Shown here: positions 1-11,941 of the stretch, piece after piece
How positions within the stretch are numbered: the stretch's first letter is position 1
How the letters are laid out: each line of letters starts with the position of its first letter
From: Enoplolaimus lenunculus
Taxonomy: Eukaryota; Nematoda; Enoplea; Enoplida; Thoracostomopsidae
Assembly: GCA_030248215.1 (NCBI GenBank)
Contig: JASANG010003026.1
Coordinates: 1-64,000, forward strand
Direction: 5' to 3'
Length of the DNA stretch: 64,000 nucleotides
Notes under the pieces: model-generated
Seen by the model: the letters and a program-made list of their open reading frames with translations, nothing else
Database searches by the model: none
Told to the model about the DNA's origin: nothing
Program-made: the position numbers and the translations under genes

Positions 1-734
1 ATGTTTTTTAAAGCTATGAAATGGATTTGCATTCAAAATGAGAATTGCAATGAGTTTAAAAAATCTTAGAACGCAGGGCATAACCGGATATATATTGCGA
101 ATAAAAATTAGTATCCGTTTCTATTTGTTAACTTTTTGAAATTACTTGTAAATCACTAAAGTTTCATGCAGTTTTTAGTGCTGTAAGTGTTCGATTTGTA
201 GTAAAAATAGAACTCGATTCAACATCACGCAAATTCTTTTGTGGTTCCGGTTTTTTCTATCAAAATTTTAAAAGTTCCCGTGAATATTTTTGCGTATGTA
301 TCTCAATTGCTTCTAGTCTTAAAATAAACGGCTTTTTAACGCTAATACTTCGGTATCCGATTTGGTTCCGTTATTGTGATCACTATCCTAATCCGTTCCT
401 GTTATTTTTAGTGCCAGCTTAATACACCCTGTTAGGTAGTTTTTTTATAATGTTCCATTAATTTTTATGCTGTAAAACTGCACAATTGTAAGTTTTGTGT
501 GCAGACACAGTTCAAAAATAAAAGAGTTCAGAATTTCCAGCTTATTGCAAATGACTGCATATACCTAACATTGGCATTACACCTGATATGGTGATTATCT
601 ATAAAAGTAACATCGGCTTGAAGTTTGTTTAACGGAATCTAGAAACTAAAACATTATATTATCAGTTATCTGTGCAAGTGACAGCTATAAAAAATTAAAA
701 AACACCAGCAAAAAAGCAAATATTATAAATTCAA

Positions 735-915
735 CAAATATTACCCAGGGTGCCTATCCGAGGGAAGGCCGGGGGAGGCTCAATCCTCCCTAGAACAATT
801 TTGCCCCACCCCTAGAAAATTTTCAACCTTGCTTGTAATTCATTTCAAACCCTGGAATGCCCCTCCTGAAAATTTTTTAGCCACCCTCCTCTAGTAAGGT
901 GAGGGCCTGCATTGC
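735..915. repeat. GC-rich module repeated within each palindrome arm
   Basis: A CCC/GGG-rich stretch has the pattern AAAATTTTCNNCC next to short C or G runs. It begins near ACCCAGGGTGCC and ends near GGTGAGGGCCTGC. Its mirror is 6512-6690. Related modules sit at about 2440-2510, 2780-2965 and 3160-3260 in the left arm and at mirrored places in the right arm (for example 4455-4640). All share a GGGGSCMAAAWTTTTTCC-like core, so each arm contains several related units. Looser relatives occur at 16690-16745, 24940-25030 and 33600-33700. No coding capacity is seen. Confidence 0.6.
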
Positions 916-1145
916 TTAGTTTCTGGCTAAATTGCCAAACCTAAATCTTTTTGATTCAAAACAATTACTCATTGATATGCCGCTGTTGTAAACAAACGCA
1001 GTTTTGTTTGATGTTTTAGTATGGGTCCAGTAAAGCCAATGAATTAAAGACTAATACCATGTCTCTTTGTGTATCAAATTGTGTGTTATGGATGCTTTAC
1101 TATTCAAATTGTCTTTTTATTTACAGTTCAAACTGATGTATCGGT

Positions 1146-1775
1146 GTAAAGTGGACGAGTCAGGTCTTCGGGAACTTAAATCTGTCCCGGCCCTTCCACG
1201 TAACCTTGTAAAAAAGTAAAGTGGACGAATCAGGTCTTCGGGAAATTAAATCTGTCCCGGCCCGTCCACGTAACCTTGTAAAAAAGTAAAGTGGACGAAT
1301 CAGGTCTTCGGGAAATTAAATCTGTCCCGGCCCGTCCACGTAACCTTGTAAAAAAGTAAAGTGGACGAGTCAGGTCTTCGGGAACTTAAATCTGTCCCGG
1401 CCCTTCCACGTAACCTTGTAAAAAAGTAAAGTGGACGAATCAGGTCTTCGGGAAATTAAATCTGTCCCGGCCCGTCCACGTAACCTTGTAAAAAAGTAAA
1501 GTGGACGAATCAGGTCTTCGGGAAATTAAATCTGTCCCGGCCCGTCCACGTAACCTTGTAAAAAAGTAAAGTGGACGAATCAGGTCTTCGGGAACTTAAA
1601 TCTGTTCCGGCCCGTCCACGTAACCTTGTAAAAAAGTAAAGTGGACGAATCAGGTCTTCGGGAATTTAAATCTGCCCCGGCCCGTCCACGTAACCTTGTA
1701 AAAAAGTAAAGTGGACGAATCAGGTCTTCGGGAACTTAAATCTGTTCCGGCCCGTCCACGTAACCTTGTAAAAAA
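1146..1775. repeat. 70-bp tandem array, nine copies (left arm)
   Basis: Nine head-to-tail copies of a 70-bp unit start at 1146, 1216, 1286, 1356, 1426, 1496, 1566, 1636 and 1706. Each contains GTGGACGARTCAGGTCTTCG, a variable base block (ACTTAAA, AATTAAA or ATTTAAA), a CCCGGCCCGTCCACG-like block and a short A run. Variants are few: GAGT/GAAT, CCTTCC/CCGTCC and TGTCCC/TGTTCC. GTGGACG and CGTCCAC inside one unit form a short internal inverted repeat, so each unit can fold into its own hairpin. No coding function is apparent. Confidence 0.95.
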
Positions 1776-3660
1776 CATTTTGAAAGATGCTATTTGAAAC
1801 GCGAAAGGCGTTTTAAAATAGCGTTTATACTTTTGATACACTTCTGCTATGATATCGTTGCTACGGTCAAAAATATGTTTTCAGTTTTCCCGCATGTCGG
1901 CGATGTTTTATCTCCCGATAAGCAACGCAGTTTACATTCATGCCAGTTTGTTAAACTTGTTCACGCTACGCATACCTTTGAGTAAATATAATTTTGAACT
2001 CAGGTCGTCATTTCAATAGACAAAAAAGAGATCCTCAAAGGAAAGACGTCTTAAATAGCAAAACCTCACACAATGGCCAACCATCTTTCTATTGATCAAA
2101 CACCAAGAAATCAATTTTTGTTCACTTGGACAAAGCTTCACTGGCCTCGCGATGAACACAAACACACACGCACCAAATCGTTATTAATACTCAAAGCAAA
2201 TAAGATAAAGGTTCCATGGTTTTGCTGTACATAATAGCTTCCAATACAATATATACCATGTATATAGTAGCATAAGATGACGCCCTAAATTCAATTAGTG
2301 TGTTTAGTTTTATAATATAGTCCGTTTGTGTGAGAATAAGCCCTCGGTGTAAACGTTCCTGCACTTAGATTTATATACATGTCTGTAGCCAGTCCAACAT
2401 AATAGGAGATCATAAAATGTCTGTGTTGGCATATATGGATTTGGCTGCTTGCTAGACAGGCAACAAAAATTTTCCAGGGGCCAACATTTTTTCTACTCAG
2501 GCTGGAGCTCCCCATAGCTCGCTTACTAGCTACCCCGTTCAATATATCTGAGCACAAGCTGTGATTTTAGGGTTTAATACATATTATACGGTTTACTTGC
2601 ACTGATTATACACGGTTTGACTAGAACTTGTTCATCATTTTAGGTTTAAATCTATTCTAACGCACTTGGGGCGAAGTGACTTGTACAAAAAGCCATATAT
2701 AAGTTGCTAAAGTGTGTAGTAAGTTAATGCTTCGCGTTTTTTCTATAAGATATATATAAAAAATACGATTGTAAACCCTAGGGGACTGGATTCGCGTCCC
2801 ACCTGGAGGGGCCCGTAGCCAAGGGACGGGCTCAACCCCTGGAAAAAAATTTGGCCCATTGGAAAAATTTTCAATTTTACATGCACGCTCATTAAAAATG
2901 TTTTCCGGAAAATTTTAGCCCCCCTAGCAAGACGAGTGGCTAGGGGCCTGCCACTGGACTGCACTTCTTAACCCTGGTTGATTACTGCACTCGTAGTCAC
3001 TTGGCCCTACAATTAATGTTTGCGTGCAGTTTGCTCTAAGAATTCAGTTATGAAGGGTACTGTCTGACCTAAGCAGAGACATACTTGTAGCCAGTTCAAT
3101 CTTCGAGGCCGGCAAAAACAATTTTTGGTGGGGTAATGCAGTTGAAAAAATAAGCTTTATAGAAGTGGGGCTTAAACTTTTCCAGGGGCAGTCACAATTT
3201 TTCTATGTTGTGCTGAGCCCCAACAGGCTCTTTCTCTGGCTACAGGTCCGGGGCAAAAATATATATACGTGTTTCCGACTGAGAGCAATATGCTTAAAAA
3301 AGAAACGACAAAATGCTATAAATTATTTGCCAAATTTCAGCAGACTACTACTGAAGTCCGAATTTTCGCTGAGTTCTAAATTTAAAGCGAATTATAAAGA
3401 AATACAATGCTGTATCTGAGATCGGGGGGCCGTTGTAGTTACCCTGAATCCTCGGCTCAAAGGATTGAGGATTTGGCTCCAAAATATATCACTATATTCT
3501 GTACGCATGTGTAAATTAATGTTTTACCTTCTAATCGAGTTCGAAAATTTGTGACAATTTCTTAATGATATAAAAGAGCTTGGCGCTCGATCTTAAAGTG
3601 TTCTTATACCTTGTGGGACATTTTGTATTTGGGACATACGCGCATATTAAAGTGTTAACC

Positions 3661-3762
3661 ATCAGCGTAGTTTGTTTTATGTCGAGCACACTGTGCTCAA
3701 TAAACTGACAGATTTATACTCTATGCAAACAAAGGGTGATGATTTTGTTCACTTTGGGGATA
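3661..3762. other. Spacer (loop) of the giant palindrome
   Basis: This single-copy stretch between the arms has no match across the axis. It contains a perfect small hairpin, GAGCACACTGTGCTC, at 3684-3698. No ORF or RNA gene is recognised. Confidence 0.7.
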
Positions 3763-5659
3763 GGTTAACTCGCTAATATGCGCGTATGTCCCAAATACAA
3801 AATGTCCCACAAGGTATAAGAACACTTTAAGATCGAGCGCCAAGCTCTTTTATATCATTAAGAAATTGTCACAAATTTTCGAACTCGATTAGAAGGTAAA
3901 ACATTAATTTACACATGCGTACAGAATATAGTGATATATTTGGAGCCAAATCCTCAATCCTTTGAGCCGAGATTTCGGTAACTACAACGGCCCCCCAATC
4001 TCGGATACAGCATTGTATTCTTTATAATTCGCTTTAAATTTAGAACTAGCGAAAATTCGGACTTCAGTAGTAGTCTGCTGAAATTTGGCAATAATTTATA
4101 GCATTTGTCGTTTCTTTTTAAAGCATATTACTCTCGTCGGAAACACATTAATACATTTGCCCCGGACCTGTAGCCAGAGAAGAGCCTGTTGGGGCTCAGC
4201 ACAACATAGAAAAATTGTGACTGCCCCCTGGAAAAGTTTAAGCCCCACTTCTATAAAGCTTATTATTTCAACTGCATTACCCCACCAAAAATTGTTTTTG
4301 CCGGCCTCGAAGATTGAACTGGCTACAAGTATGTCTCTGCTTAGGTCAACAGTACCCTTCATCTGAATTTCAGAGCAAACTGCACGCAAACATTAATTGT
4401 AGGGCCAAGTAACTACAGTGCAGTAATCAACCAGGGTTTAAATACAGTCCAGTGGCAGGCCCGTAGCCAGCTCATCTTGCTAGGGGGGCTAAAAGTTTTT
4501 CCGGAGGGTCATGCAAGGGTTTTTAATGACATGCATGTAAAATTGAAAATTTTCCAATGGGGGCCAAATTTTTTCCAGGGGGTTAAGCCCTCCTGGCCCC
4601 TCTTTGGCTACGGGCCCGTCCAGTGGATTTCAAATCCAGTCCCGGGACCGGCGTGGTTTAATTAGGTTTTACAATCGTATTTTTATATATCTTATAGAAA
4701 AACGCGAAGCATAACTTACTACACACTTTAGCAACTTATATATGGCTTTTTGTACAAGTCACTTCGCCCAAGTGCGTTAGAATAGATTTAAACCTAAAAT
4801 GATGAACAAGTTCTAGTCAAACCGTGTATAATCAGTGCAAGTAAACCGTATAATATGTATTAAACCCTAAAATCACAGCTTGTGCTCAGATATATTGAAC
4901 GGGTAGCTAGTAAGCGAGCTATGGGGAGCTCAGCCTGAGTAGAAAAAATGTTGGCCCCTGGAAAATTTTTGTTGCCTGTCTAGCAAGCAGCCAAATCCAT
5001 ATATGCCAACACAGACATTTTATGATCTCCTATTATGTTGGACTGGCTACAGACATGTATATAAATCTAAGTGCAGGAACGTTTACACCGAGGGCTTATT
5101 CTCACACAAACGGACTATATTATAAAACTAAACAAACTAATTGAATTTAGGGCGTCATCTTACTACTATATACATGGTATATATTGTATTGGAAGCTATT
5201 ATGTACAGCAAAACCATGGAACCTTTATCTTATTTGCTTTGAGTATTAATAACGATTTGGTGCGTGTGTGTTTGTGTTCATCGCGAGGCCAGTGAAGCTT
5301 TGTCCAAGTGAACAAAAATTGATTTCTTGGTGTTTGATCAATAGAAAGATGGTTGGCCATTGTGTGAGGTTTTGCTATTTAAGACGTCTTTCCTTTGAGG
5401 ATCTCTTTTTTGTCTATTGAAATGACGACCTGAGTTCAAAATTATATTTACTCAAAGGTATGCGTAGCGTGAACAAGTTTAACAAACTGGCATGAATGTA
5501 AACTGCGTTGCTTATCGGGAGATAAAACATCGCCGACATGCGGGAAAACTGAAAACATATTTTTGACCGTAGCAACGATATCATAGCAGAAGTGTATCAA
5601 AAGTATAAACGCTATTTTAAAACGCCTTTCGCGTTTCAAATAGCATCTTTCAAAATGTT

Positions 5660-6288
5660 TTTTACAAGGTTACGTGGACGGGCCGGAACAGATTTAAGTT
5701 CCCGAAGACCTGATTCGTCCACTTTACTTTTTTACAAGGTTACGTGGACGGGCCGGGAACAGATTTAAGTTCCCGAAGACCTGATTCGTCCACTTTACTT
5801 TTTTACAAGGTTACGTGGACGGGCCGGAACAGATTTAAGTTCCCGAAGACCTGATTCGTCCACTTTACTTTTTTACAAGGTTACGTGGACGGGCCGGGAC
5901 AGATTTAATTTCCCGAAGACCTGATTCGTCCACTTTACTTTTTTACAAGGTTACGTGGACGGGCCGGGACAGATTTAAGTTCCCGAAGACCTGATTCGTC
6001 CACTTTACTTTTTTACAAGGTTACGTGGAAGGGCCGGGACAGATTTAAGTTCCCGAAGACCTGATTCGTCCACTTTACTTTTTTACAAGGTTACGTGGAC
6101 GGGCCGGGACAGATTTAATTTCCCGAAGACCTGATTCGTCCACTTTACTTTTTTACAAGGTTACGTGGACGGGCCGGGACAGATTGAAGTTCTCGAAGAC
6201 CTGATTCGTCCACTTTACTTTTTTGCAAGGTTACGTGGAAGGGCCGGGACAGATTTAAGTTCCCGAAGACCTGACTCGTCCACTTTAC
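5660..6288. repeat. 70-bp tandem array, nine copies (right arm, mirrored)
   Basis: This is the mirror of the left-arm array, with the same 70-bp unit, the same copy number and the opposite orientation. The outermost copy in both arms carries the GACTCGTCC and GTGGAAGGG variants. The innermost copies share the GGAACAG variant. Some middle copies differ, such as the one with ATTGAAGTTCTCG near 6183-6195. One copy carries an extra G near 5756. Confidence 0.95.
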
Positions 6289-7607
6289 ACCGATACATCA
6301 GTTTGAACTGTAAATAAAAAGACAATTTGAATAGTAAAACATCCATAACACACAATTTGATACACAAAGAGACATGGTATTAGTCTTTAATTCATTGGCT
6401 TTACTGGACCCATACTAAAACATCAAACAAAACTGCGTTTGTTTACAACAGCGGCATATCAATGAGTAATTGTTTTGAATCAAAAACATTTAGGTTTGCC
6501 AATTTAGCCAGAAACTAAACAATGCAAGCCCTCACCTTGCTAGAGGAGGGTGGCTAAAAGTTTTTCAGGAGGGGCATTCGAGGGTTTTAAATGAATTACA
6601 AGCAAGGTGGAAAATTTTTCTAGGGGTGGGGCAAAATTGTTCCAGGGAGGATTGAGCCTCCCCCGGCCTTCCCTCGGATAGGCACCCTGGGTAATATTTG
6701 TTGAATTTATAATATTTGCTTTTTTGCTGGTGTTTTTTAATTTTTTATAGCTGTCACTTGCACAGATAACTGATAATATAATGTTTTAGTTTCTAGATTC
6801 CGTTAAACAAACTTCAAGCCGATGTTACTTTTATAGATAATCACCATATCAGGTGTAATGCCAATGTTAGGTATATGCAGTCATTTGCAATAAGCTGGAA
6901 ATTCTGAACACTTTTATTTTTGAACTGTGTCTGCACACAAAACTTACAATTGTGCAGTTTTACAGCATAAAAATTAATGGAACATTATAAAAAAACTACC
7001 TAACAGGGTGTATTAAGCTGACACTAAAAATAACAGGAACGGATTAGGATAGTGATCACAATAACGGAACCAAATCGGATACCGAAGTATTAGCGTTAAA
7101 AAGCCGTTTATTTTAAGACTAGAAGCAATTGAGATACATACGCAAAAATATTCACGGGAACTTTTAAAATTTTTATAGAAAAAACCGCGTGATGTTGAAT
7201 CGAGTTCTATTTTTACTACAAATCGAATACTTACAGCACTAAAAACTGCATGAAACTTTAGTGATTTACAAGTAATTTCAAAAAGTTAACAAATAGAAAC
7301 GGATACTAATTTTTATTCGCAATATATATCCGGTTATGCCCTGCGTTCTAGACTTTTTTAAACTCATTGCAATTCTCATTTGAATGCAAATCCATTTAAT
7401 AGCTTAAAAACATGTCAAACTGGTGTCTGTTGCTACTGTTATTTGAGACTGCAGTAGAAGTCCTTGGAGGTTTAAATGTCAGGCAGACAATTCGTAGCGA
7501 CAAATTACTACGGCGGTAAGTAGTTACTGATTAGATACGACCTCGTAATCATTCAGTGTAACCAGATTGGTTTTGTTTCTGCTATCGTGCAGGTATAGTG
7601 GAGTATA

Positions 7608-8035
7608 CAGTGGCGGATCCAGGATCTCACAATGGAGGGCCCCAAAATTTCGTAGGTAATAAACTTATTTTTGACCCACGCACAAACCACGAACTATTGC
7701 CATAAAATTGACTTCTTTACGTTCGTTCAATTGAGATGAATCACAAATATAACTAACGCATCAACGCAACTTATATCTAAACAACAGGGTGGCAACATAA
7801 GTTCAGATTTGTTGTCACACAGGCACAAATTTAAAGGCTCGGATTCGGAAGCCAATTCAATTTTTGAAAAAAATCCAGTCAGCTACAGCCATATCTGTTT
7901 CTGTTTTTGAATGAGTTAGAACTGCCTGCTAAATTTCGGAACAGCGTAGAACAGCAATTGACACTATATAATTTTTTTGGAAATGCTGTTGGGGGGGACC
8001 ACGGCCGGGGTGGCCCCCATATGGATCCGCCATTG
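7608..8035. mobile_element. hAT-type MITE with perfect 8-bp TSD
   Basis: The ends are CAGTGGCGGATCCA and TGGATCCGCCATTG, an inverted pair of 14 bases with two differences. The element is flanked on both sides by GGAGTATA (7600-7607 and 8036-8043), a perfect 8-bp target duplication as hAT transposases make. It is 428 bp with no transposase ORF, so non-autonomous. A second, interrupted copy in the other orientation lies at 55512-57614. Confidence 0.92.
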
Positions 8036-8043
8036 GGAGTATA

Positions 8044-9334
8044 TGTATTGGTAATGGAGGATAAAAGGATATTACGTCTATTCCAAAATTTCTGGAATGG
8101 CAAAAAAGGTAGGCTTTCTGCATGTTTTAAAATAAGCTTGCTGGATCCTAGAATTCACCGTGTTCTTTTCGGTCACTACACTAAAAGCCTTTTTTAAACG
8201 AAGATAAACCCTGCTGAACTAAAATTCTGGCTACGACCCTGAATTTGAAAGTAAATTTTGACGAAACCAGAAATAAATATGACAATTTGTGTTGTATGTT
8301 AATAAATAAAATGGTCGGGTACAAAAATTGCAAGCAAACAAAGTTTTGGATCGTTAATTAATGGCGGCTCGCAGTTTTAAAATGAGTTAAAAATACAATT
8401 GCAACAACTGCCCCTAAAAGACCTTAAGACCGATTCACCTGCGAGCAGATAGGAGCCATGCGTTGATAAAATGTATATTTTTTTTGCACCTCTACAATAA
8501 GGCTATCAATCATATAACGATGTTTTGGTAAACATAAAACCGGGGCAAACAATAAGTTAAACTTTATGGTGTAATTTCTTCATTTATAAAGAATAATATT
8601 TTAAAAACAGACTTGCACGAGTTGAATTATTAAAAAATTAAATACTGAATAGGTATGCTACTATGCGGCAGCGAAAGTGAAACATTCTTCTTTGCTTTTT
8701 TTTCGTTTAATGAGAATTATAAAATTGAGAAAATCAATAATTCCAACTTCTAAGTCGCAATATCCGTTGCGAAATTGTTTAATCGTTTGTCGCATAGAGC
8801 ACAGTATCAGTAATGCAGCTTTCACAGTATTAAATTACGCAAAACTTGCGTTGGTGTAGGGTTAATGCGTGGCCGCACGAAATATGCTGCATGCGGTTAA
8901 CAATTGTTATTTACGCGTATGAGCAGCACAGAAACTGTCATGAATACGTGAGAGCACCTCAGATTCTAGAGTCGAGCTATAGCCACTCGTACAAACACTG
9001 CATGTTTCTTGATCGTTTGTTTTTTGCATGCTTTAAACCTCTAGGTAAAATCGGCTTATATATTTCACACCGGAAAATTCTTGGTCCATAATGGTGAAAG
9101 TAAAGCTCTGCTGTCATCACTTTTATGCAATATATTTTCATTATCGCGTAGGTAATAAATTTACAAGTGGTAATTTGTGCCATATTTAGATTTCTCATGC
9201 CCAAAAATAGTCCGGATTCGTTAACAATTCCCAAATGCTGACAAAAACGAAATTTATTAAAAGAAAGTGCGAAAACTTCCAAACTTGGCATTGTTATAAT
9301 AGCCTCATTGGTGAGAAGCTATCTAGGTATTTTA
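8044..9334. other. Gene-free AT-rich stretch
   Basis: Only short ORFs without domain-like content are present (the longest is 104 aa on the minus strand at 8977-9291). An element-end-like phrase, TGGCTACGACCCTG, lies near 8230. I see no gene here. Confidence 0.5.
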
Positions 9335-9592
9335 TCCATATTCTCGGTAACCTAAACATCGCTTCTAAGCCTAAAATTAGAGATATATAACGTAAACCGC
9401 TTTAATTTAAACTCAATTAATTATGCAACTTATCTTGTAGCTAATCAACGGCCTTTAAATTTTAAACTCCATTGCGAGGTTACGAAGCCGAAATAATAGG
9501 GTTTTGAAAAAACGTTTAACGAAATCCATTCAACGGTTCTCAAGATTCACATTGGACGAACAGACAGACAAATCGAATCCTAGCTTAAACTC
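9335..9592. repeat. Degenerate copy of the ATTGAGCGAAGC family
   Basis: The stretch shares the order of motifs seen in the elements at 29157-30125 and 38355-38745: a TAATTATGCAACTTATCTTG-like block, then CGAAATCCATTCAACGG and GGACGAACAGACAGAC. The termini are not preserved. Confidence 0.45.
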
Positions 9593-9714
9593 AGAAATAA
9601 GATAAAATAGAAAATATTCAAGAGAGAAATGGTTGCATTACAACGTCGAACAGTAATACAGTTTCAGACACACTGCAAAACACGGCGAGTCAAATTGACT
9701 CAGTTTGTGTAGTC

Positions 9715-9937
9715 CACTGCAAAAAATGGCTAGTTAAATTGACTCTCTCCGAAATAGACTTTTCGGGACTAACACAAACTGAGCCAAAGTCTACTCCGCC
9801 AGAGTAAAATTCGACTCACTGAGCGACTCGGGTGAGTCGAATTTACTCCAGCAGAGTCGAATTTGATTCATCTTATGTAGTCCGTAAAAAGGCTATTTCG
9901 GTGAGAATCAATTTGATTGACTATTTTTTGCACTGTA
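9715..9937. mobile_element. MITE with TACTGCAAAAAATGG-type ends, copy 1
   Basis: Both ends carry CACTGCAAAAAATGG-like sequence in inverted orientation. The interior is a series of GACTC/GAGTC half-sites, such as GACTCACTGAGCGACTC. The second copy is 52868-53099. A detached end piece lies just upstream at 9671-9713, and another fragment is at about 14478-14518. There is no coding capacity. Confidence 0.8.
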
Positions 9938-10425
9938 TGGTTTCGGATAGCCAAAGATAAAAACGGCATTGAGCTACGAAGTATTATCAGCACCGCAGAT
10001 ATACAGGTTTCGCTGGCAAATGACGTACTATTTTGAGCTTTGAACCTCACTTAGAAGTTTAATGACACAAGCTTTTGAAGCAACGCGAAATTTTAACGTT
10101 AATATATAATAACATTGTAAGACAGTTTTATATCGGTGTCAACGCGGGATGGGTCAAATTTCCTCGTTACGCACAACAAATTACACCATAAATTTTACGT
10201 AAATCACGCTTTATTCTTGTGTAAAAGTAGTTTTATTTTATGCCAGATACCAACTCAACATGGTCTTTCGAACGTACGGCTTTGTTGTGTCGTTATTTCT
10301 GTCCAAGAAAATATGCTGTGCTTCAGCAAATATCTCGGTGAAGAATTTGGCGATACGTTCTTGTCTACATACTACTGCATGACCGTGGATTTGCCAAAGA
10401 TGTTCAAAATATTAAACAAGATAGT

Positions 10426-10774
10426 GGCTGCGTTTCCAAAGCCCTACTTAAGTACGCGTTAAGTAATTACTTAACTATTTTGTCGTTTTTAAGAGCGTAC
10501 TTAAGGTAAGTAAATACTTAAGCCGCTGGCGAAATTTGATAGATTAAAAATTTACCATTTTGGGATACTCAAATTGGGTCAAATTGAAATTGTAGACTAT
10601 TGGTACCTCTTTAATAACAAGCAAAATTATTACTTTCTTGTTATGACAATGGCTGCCATGTGGCGTTTATTTGTTTTTGTTTGAAAATTTAAAGATTTAC
10701 TTAAGTCGGCAACTTAAGTACTTACTTCAGTATAACTTAAGTAAATACTTAAGTAAGATTTCAGAAACCCAGCC
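10426..10774. mobile_element. MITE with ACTTAAGT-rich interior and AGT flanks
   Basis: The ends GGCTGCGTTTCCAAA and (reverse complement) GGCTGGGTTTCTGAAA form imperfect TIRs. AGT lies directly outside both ends, a possible 3-bp target duplication as in PIF/Harbinger elements. The interior has many TACTTAAGTA-type sites near both ends. There is no ORF for a transposase. A 108-aa plus-strand ORF (10136-10462) overlaps the left end and is probably fortuitous. Confidence 0.7.
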
Positions 10775-10901
10775 AGTGTTTGATATGTATCTAGACTGAA
10801 TCATGCCTCTTTACCGCTACGCAAACGGGCAAAGAACTATTTGACTCGAACAGTTTAGAATATCGAGTGGGCAAATAGTGATGGTTTAGGATAAACAAAG
10901 T

Positions 10902-11050
10902 GGCCCATGTATAGGACAGGACCCGAACGTTTTCCAGCGTGACTGTAATAGAGTAAGCTTAAGCTTTGGACTAATTTTTTTATTTAGGCGTAGACTTACG
11001 TTTTAAGCTTAGAAAAATGCTTATACTACTGTTCCGGCCCTGTTCCACGT
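10902..11050. mobile_element. Short MITE, GGCCCATGT family with TTAGGC/AAGCTTAAG interior
   Basis: It starts GGCCCATGTATAGGACAGG and ends near CGGCCCTGTTCCACGTTGGC. The interior has AAGCTTAAGC, TTTAGGCGTAGAC and ATGCTTATACTACTGTTCC, shared with members at 14567, 17385, 53870, 56411 and 59227. There is no clear target duplication. Confidence 0.65.
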
Positions 11051-11941
11051 TGGCGAACTAAGTGATTCATTCCACTCCAGCAGCGTAATTGAGCTAAAAA
11101 TTTTGCGTTGAAATTGTTCATCTTAATCTTAAAATGTTTTTCTGCAGCCAATTTACCTTAAAATAAGTCAAGAACATAAGTTCGAAAATATTTTACACCT
11201 TTTGGGTTGTAATTCATACGTTTGTAATTGCATATTGATTTGCCGACCTTATACCGCAAAATAGCCATAATTAGCCAATGTTGTACACATTAGCAAAAAA
11301 TAGATTGTACATCTAAAAACTGCAATATCTTAAAACAAGGAAGAGTAAATTTTGGCATACAGCTATTTTTGCACACAGACCGCAATGACAAACAAAACTG
11401 TTCGCAGTCTCAATTTGGCACAAACAATAAATATTTATCTGCGCAATCACTCCAAGCTTTGCAATGCTTTCAACGAAATGATATATGATAACCAATCACT
11501 ATATTTGACACAATAAACTCACTTTGAACGATATTAACCGCTTACGATTGTTACCTTGTGTGGCTGCAAACTGACCACCTTGAAAACATATAGTTTATAA
11601 ATTGCATAAATGTGGGTGCTCTATGTTTTATGCTTTAGTGCAATTCGTTTATCCCAAAAACACTTATGTTTTTGGACTGCGTTTCCTTTGAGATACTGCC
11701 AATACTCGTTTATATATACGAACTCAAGTTAACGATCGGCGGATGTACTTTTGTAAGTACGCATTCCAACTGCCTTATTCTTTACATTGACAACGACCAT
11801 TAACATTCGCAGGCGGTAAGGTGCTGCCGGAGATGAAAAATACCAGATGCGAAGCCGGAGGTCAACAAAATTTGGCAGAACCGGATGTGAAACGAAATTA
11901 GTTCCTAGTTAAAATAATTGTAAAAACTTATCAAAACTTAG
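11051..11941. other. Gene-free stretch
   Basis: The sequence is AT-rich with short ORFs only. No repeat structure or gene is recognised. Confidence 0.4.

Larger units (their letters stand above)
1..7412. repeat. Giant inverted repeat (long palindrome), left end cut by window
   Basis: The left arm (1-3660) reads as the reverse complement of the right arm (3763-7412), around a 102-bp spacer. The match is close over most of the length. For example, about 115 bases around 490-600 match 6845-6960 with one difference, and 1021-1080 matches 6365-6420 without a visible difference. Small indels shift the register by about 10 bp between the inner and outer parts. The arms contain a 70-bp tandem array and several GC-rich modules but no transposase-like ORF. 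Small ORFs found in both arms (for example 1794-1985 and 5448-5639) are mirror copies with no recognisable domain. It could be a foldback-type element with very long TIRs or a segmental inverted duplication. Point differences between the arms argue against a simple foldback read or amplification chimera. The outer boundary is beyond base 1, so no target duplication can be tested. Confidence 0.93.

Noticed and set aside
10136-10462. 108-aa plus-strand ORF with VQENMLCFSKYLGEEF
   Set aside because: It looks protein-like in places, but it runs into a MITE, has no splice context or partner exons, and no family is recognised.
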